DNA of 64,000 bases, taken from CAZAKZ01 sp964485695 (lineage in GTDB: Bacteria > Planctomycetota > JAFGQW01). The notes under the pieces are model-generated. The model saw only the letters and a list, made by a program, of their open reading frames with translations. It made no database searches and had not been told where the DNA came from. The translations under genes were made by a program, and so were the position numbers. The stretch spans positions 1 to 64,000 of the forward strand of contig CAZAKZ010000008.1 of assembly GCA_964485695.1 (NCBI GenBank), given 5' to 3'. Positions 60,996 through 64,000 of this stretch are shown piece after piece (positions within the stretch are counted from its first letter, which is position 1; every line of letters begins with the position of its first letter).

Positions 60996-62746
60996 AAGAC
61001 GTGGTGCGGATGCCGGCGTTCTGGCTCCTCGGGATGTGTCTCGGCGTGGCCGCCGTGTACGCCCCGGGATTCCGGACCGGATTCCTGAGCGACGACTTCA
61101 TGATCCTGGGGCACCTCCACGAACACGGCGCCTGGGGTGAATGGACGCACTCGTTCCTCGGAGCCACGTGCGTGCTGTTCTACAGACCGCTGCTCACCTC
61201 CACCTACGCCCTGGATCTGGCGGTCTACGGCCTGGACCCCTGGGGATTTCATTTCACCAACCTGTGCCTCCACCTGGCTTGCACGGTGCTGGTATACCAC
61301 GTGGGCCGCGGCCTCACCCGCAATACCCTGGTGGGGCTTGCCGCTGCGGCCCTCCATGGATTCTATCCCCTGGGACCCAACACGGTGACGTGGATCGCCG
61401 GCCGGGTGAGTCTGCTGGGCTGCCTCTTTCCACTCCTGGCCGTGCACGCGTTCCTGGCCTACCGAAGACGACCCGATCGGATCCGAGCCGTGACCTGCGT
61501 GGGTGCATTCGTGGCCGGCCTTCTCTCCAAGGAGTCCTCCATGATCGTGCCCCTGTTCGTGATCCTCGTGGATCTCGTCCTGGGGGGGCAGCGGGCCGGA
61601 CGGGGTCTCCACCTCTCCCTGTGGATCGTGTTGGTGGTTTATCTCGCGGCCAGGCGCTGTATTCTGGGCGTGTTCCTGGGGGGGTACGGCATCCTGAATC
61701 CGCAAGATGCCCCCTCGTTGGTGGAAAACCTGAACCATCTCCTCACCTCGGTGGTGGCGGCCCTGGCACCGTTTCTGGTCTCGAGACCCGATCTGCCCAT
61801 CTCCCTGGCGGCATGGGGGGTGGTGGCTGTCTGGTTCGCCTGCGCCGTGGCCTGGGCCTTCCGGGGTTTCCGCGATTTCCGGGGCGTGATCCTGTCCCTC
61901 CTGTGGGCCGGCGGTATGGTGGTCGGCCTCTACGGGTCCTGGAGCCTGGCCCCGGAAAACGCCGAGCGCTGGTACCCGGCCCTGGCGGGAAGTGCCGTGT
62001 TCCTCGGGATTTTACTCGTGGGTTGCGGCCGTGCCGGTCTCTTCCTGGTCGTCCTCGGGGTGGTGGCGGGATTGCCCGCCCTGAGGACCGGGGTGAAGTC
62101 GTACCGCGAGACCGGAACCCGGGTGCGGTCCCTGGTCTCCATCGTGGCGGCCGAGGAACCGGACACGGGGCCGCTGTTCGTCTACGACCTGCCGCTGACG
62201 CGCAGGGGCGCTCCGTTTCTCCATTTCGGTCTGGCCGACGCCTGTGCTCCGCCCTTTGCATCGGAGCGCCGGGAGGTGTTTCCGGTCCACGCACCCTACA
62301 CGGTCCAGCCCTTCGGCCTGAATCCGGCGGCCTGGTTGCTGGCCCGAGAAGGCCCGGTCACCGTGTTCAGGTGCAACGCGGAGGGGCTCCTCCAGGGCCG
62401 ATTCACCCGCAGATTCCTGCTGGAGTACAAGTCGTTTCACACCTACCGGTCTCTGCCCTCCCTGCCGGTGGAGGTGAAGCCGGAGGCCTGGAATCCGGAC
62501 CTGTTCATGGTCTCCGTCGGCCCGGCACGGGGGTCCCGCGTTGTCGTCTCCCTGTTCACCACGGCGGGCGAGGTCCGGCTGGAGCGCCCCCTGTCCGAGA
62601 CCGGGCACTTCGACGAGAACCTGTCCGCGGCTGTCCGGGATTTCATGAACTACCCGGGCAATCGCCGGGGATTCCTCCAGGTAGTGGCCCTGGACAGCGG
62701 GGGGAAAGCGACCGGCCTCTACAGCCGGTGGATCACGCGTCGCTGA
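60992..62746 (+). CDS. PMT/TMTC-like polytopic protein
   Basis: 584 residues with about 11 helices. The first loop is FLSDDFMILGHLHEHG, an acidic pair like that of the protein at 47894. Further similarities to that protein are YRPLLTSTYALDLAVYG, FHFTNLCLHLACTVLVYHV and LSKESSMIVPLFVILVDLVL. Unlike it, the C-terminus is a beta-rich domain rather than TPRs. ATG overlaps the preceding stop by 4 bases. Last gene of the three-gene operon. Confidence 0.88.
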   Translation: MKDVVRMPAFWLLGMCLGVAAVYAPGFRTGFLSDDFMILGHLHEHGAWGEWTHSFLGATCVLFYRPLLTSTYALDLAVYGLDPWGFHFTNLCLHLACTVLVYHVGRGLTRNTLVGLAAAALHGFYPLGPNTVTWIAGRVSLLGCLFPLLAVHAFLAYRRRPDRIRAVTCVGAFVAGLLSKESSMIVPLFVILVDLVLGGQRAGRGLHLSLWIVLVVYLAARRCILGVFLGGYGILNPQDAPSLVENLNHLLTSVVAALAPFLVSRPDLPISLAAWGVVAVWFACAVAWAFRGFRDFRGVILSLLWAGGMVVGLYGSWSLAPENAERWYPALAGSAVFLGILLVGCGRAGLFLVVLGVVAGLPALRTGVKSYRETGTRVRSLVSIVAAEEPDTGPLFVYDLPLTRRGAPFLHFGLADACAPPFASERREVFPVHAPYTVQPFGLNPAAWLLAREGPVTVFRCNAEGLLQGRFTRRFLLEYKSFHTYRSLPSLPVEVKPEAWNPDLFMVSVGPARGSRVVVSLFTTAGEVRLERPLSETGHFDENLSAAVRDFMNYPGNRRGFLQVVALDSGGKATGLYSRWITRR

Positions 62747-62795
62747 ATGGCCGGCCATTTAGCGTAAACGGTCGTCTGCAGGTCTGGAAGAGGTG

Positions 62796-62870
62796 TGGAG
62801 CCTGAGGTGGGAATCGAACCCACAACCTCAGCTTTACGAAAGCTGTGCTCTACCGTTGAGCTACTCAGGC
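62796..62870 (-). tRNA. tRNA-Thr (anticodon CGT)
   Basis: A full cloverleaf reads on the minus strand. Acceptor GCCTGAG/CTCAGGC, D-stem GCTC/GAGC, anticodon stem CAGCT/AGCTG with loop TTCGTAA (anticodon CGT, reads ACG), variable AGGTT, T-stem GTGGG/CCCAC with TTCGATT. Discriminator T and encoded CCA; 75 bases in all. Confidence 0.97.
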
Positions 62871-62892
62871 TTCATTTACGAAAGCAGGATAC

Positions 62893-62932
62893 AGGAAAGA
62901 AAACGCCGGAAACCAGGGGGTTTCCGGCGTTT
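62893..62932 (-). terminator. rho-independent terminator of the HEAT-repeat gene
   Basis: A perfect 14-bp stem AAACGCCGGAAACC/GGTTTCCGGCGTTT (62901-62932) with a 4-base loop, followed on the minus strand by a T-rich tract. It lies 18 bases past the stop at 62950 and separates that gene from the tRNA. Confidence 0.9.
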
Positions 62933-62949
62933 ATACTATCGGGTCGGAC

Positions 62950-64000
62950 CTACTCCTCGAAGATCTGCTTCAGGGAGATCCGGTGCTTCTGTGCCACCTC
63001 GGCGTGCTGGGCCAAGGACAGCGGTGCCACGCCCAGGCCGTTGCCGGCGCCGCGGGAAACCGTGAGATCACTGCTTCCAAGCCCCTCGAGGAGGGCCTTG
63101 TAGACGTCCATCTCGATGCTTCCGGTGGTCCTGCAGATCTGGCCGATGGCCATGGCTGCTGCGGCCCGCACCTCGGGGCTCGCACTCTCGTTGGCGAGAA
63201 GGTCCTTCAGCGGGACCACGGCGTTCGCGTTGCCGATGCTGCCGAGCGCCGCGATGGCAGGCAACTTGACGTTGTCGGGTTTGTCGGACAGGGTGCCGAT
63301 GAGATCCCCGAGGGCGTCGGACGGATCCAGGCTGCCCGGCGTTGCAGCCAGCTTGGCCAGGGCCTTGGCAGCCTTCTCGGCAAACATCAGGGCCTTGGCC
63401 TGACCTGCGCTGCGATCTCCGAAGGTGTCCTTGATGGTGCCCGCATAGGCGTCCTTCACCAGGGGGATCTTGACCATGCTGGCCAGCTTGTCTCCGAACA
63501 GGTCCTTGTCGGCCTCGGCCCGGCCCTCGGCGGCCAGCCCGAGAATGGGCAGGTCCTTGGTCCGGACGTCCAGCTTGATCTCGTTGATGACGCTCTGCGT
63601 GGAGAGGCTCTTGTCGGCATCCCCCAGGGTGGTCTTCAGGATGACCAGGTCCGGGCTCGGGGGACGCTTCGCCAGCAGGATGCCCATCTCGCCGTTGTGC
63701 GCGCCCGTGGCAAAGTAGCCCAGGTCACGAAGCTCGCTCAGGAGCTGGTTCCGGGTTTCCATGTTGTCGTCCACCACCAGGATGGAGCGCATGGTGGATT
63801 CCGAGATGCACCGCGAGAGCTCAGCAGTGACGGCTCCGTCGTTGGTGAAGCCGGAACTCGGCACCAGGTTGCCGATGGCGATGGCCGCCGCGTACCGCAC
63901 CAGCTTGAGCTGGGAGGTGAGCGCCTCGGCCAGGACGCCGCCCTGGAAGGTGCGGCCGGTCAGCAGCTTCCCCAAGGTGAAGATGCCGGCCTCGGCCACG
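62950..64000 (-). CDS. HEAT-repeat protein with embedded degenerate receiver domain (5' end outside window)
   Basis: Partial: the frame is open to the window edge, so at least 350 residues are shown and the true start is missing. HEAT/PBS-lyase-like repeats occur before and after the middle (LVRYAAAIAIGNLV; VKLPAIAALGSIGNANAVVPLKDLLANE; VRAAAAMAIGQI). Between them SILVVDDNMETRNQLLSELRDLGY starts a CheY-like receiver. The acidic pair is present, but the phosphoacceptor position in PDLVILKTTLG is Lys, so it cannot be phosphorylated in the usual way. Probably a scaffold or sensor. Confidence 0.85.
   Translation of the reverse strand, partial: VAEAGIFTLGKLLTGRTFQGGVLAEALTSQLKLVRYAAAIAIGNLVPSSGFTNDGAVTAELSRCISESTMRSILVVDDNMETRNQLLSELRDLGYFATGAHNGEMGILLAKRPPSPDLVILKTTLGDADKSLSTQSVINEIKLDVRTKDLPILGLAAEGRAEADKDLFGDKLASMVKIPLVKDAYAGTIKDTFGDRSAGQAKALMFAEKAAKALAKLAATPGSLDPSDALGDLIGTLSDKPDNVKLPAIAALGSIGNANAVVPLKDLLANESASPEVRAAAAMAIGQICRTTGSIEMDVYKALLEGLGSSDLTVSRGAGNGLGVAPLSLAQHAEVAQKHRISLKQIFEE

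Noticed and set aside
62746..62759. Palindrome AATGGCC/GGCCATT at the end of the last membrane-protein gene as a terminator.
   Set aside because: The stem has no loop and only three Ts follow, so it is too weak to call.
57028..62762. A 12-base direct repeat CCGGCCATTTAG (57028-57039 and 62751-62762) flanks the three-gene membrane-protein operon, suggesting a mobile cassette.
   Set aside because: Chance repeats of 12 bases are expected many times in 64 kb. No recombinase, target duplication or composition change supports a cassette.
62796..62932. Possible integration site at the tRNA-Thr 3' end.
   Set aside because: No integrase and no second copy of the tRNA 3' end were seen in the window.
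1..64000. CRISPR arrays, insertion sequences and rRNA genes.
   Set aside because: No regularly spaced repeats, transposase ORFs or rRNA-like stretches were found on reading.

Overview
This is 64 kb of high-GC bacterial chromosome with genes on both strands in short, tightly packed operons. The gene content suggests a Planctomycetota-like organism. The evidence is several secreted beta-propeller proteins that share a C-terminal domain I associate with that phylum, a MoxR/DUF58/von Willebrand operon with giant TPR proteins, and many polytopic glycosyltransferases. The phylum is inferred from protein style only; no rRNA or other marker gene lies in the window.

Left part (1-19.3 kb). A small unknown ORF sits beside a decayed fragment of an HNH-endonuclease gene that contains a 28-bp perfect palindrome. 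A secreted propeller gene (439-1713, minus) diverges from a six-gene plus-strand operon (1910-18293). That operon encodes a protease-fold/TPR/thioredoxin-like exported protein, a membrane protein with a long charged tail, a MoxR ATPase, a DUF58 protein, a BatA-like vWA membrane protein, and a 2945-residue protein joining a vWA membrane protein to about 2000 residues of TPR-like repeats. A mannose-1-phosphate guanylyltransferase-like gene follows on the minus strand.

Middle part (19.4-39.4 kb). A secreted protein and an internally duplicated exported protein lie beside a TetR regulator. Matching operators in front of the TetR gene and of the duplicated-protein gene imply a small regulon. Next come another propeller, a MacA/MacB-type efflux operon with two paralogous permeases, a CBS protein, a universal stress protein, a frameshifted propeller pseudogene, and an HNH endonuclease-like gene whose 3' end is the relative of the fragment at the left edge. 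A minus-strand operon then carries pyruvate:ferredoxin oxidoreductase, a dihydroorotate-dehydrogenase-like protein and TrmO. A further propeller gene ends in a strong terminator.

Right part (39.4-62.7 kb) is a surface-glycan region. A GT4 gene converges on a five-gene minus-strand operon with overlapping ends: GT2, a flippase-GT4 fusion, a nucleotidyltransferase, an alkaline-phosphatase-superfamily enzyme and a GT4. Then come five large polytopic proteins of the PMT/YfhO type. Interleaved with them are a secreted propeller protein and an ECF sigma factor with a zinc-finger anti-sigma-like protein carrying a large extracytoplasmic part. The window closes with tRNA-Thr(CGT), a terminator and the 3' part of a HEAT-repeat gene with an embedded degenerate receiver domain.

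The most unusual items are the giant vWA-TPR fusion, the flippase-GT4 fusion within its overlapping operon, the TetR operator pair controlling an unknown duplicated protein, the dispersed C-terminal domain family, and the HNH gene remnant with its palindrome.
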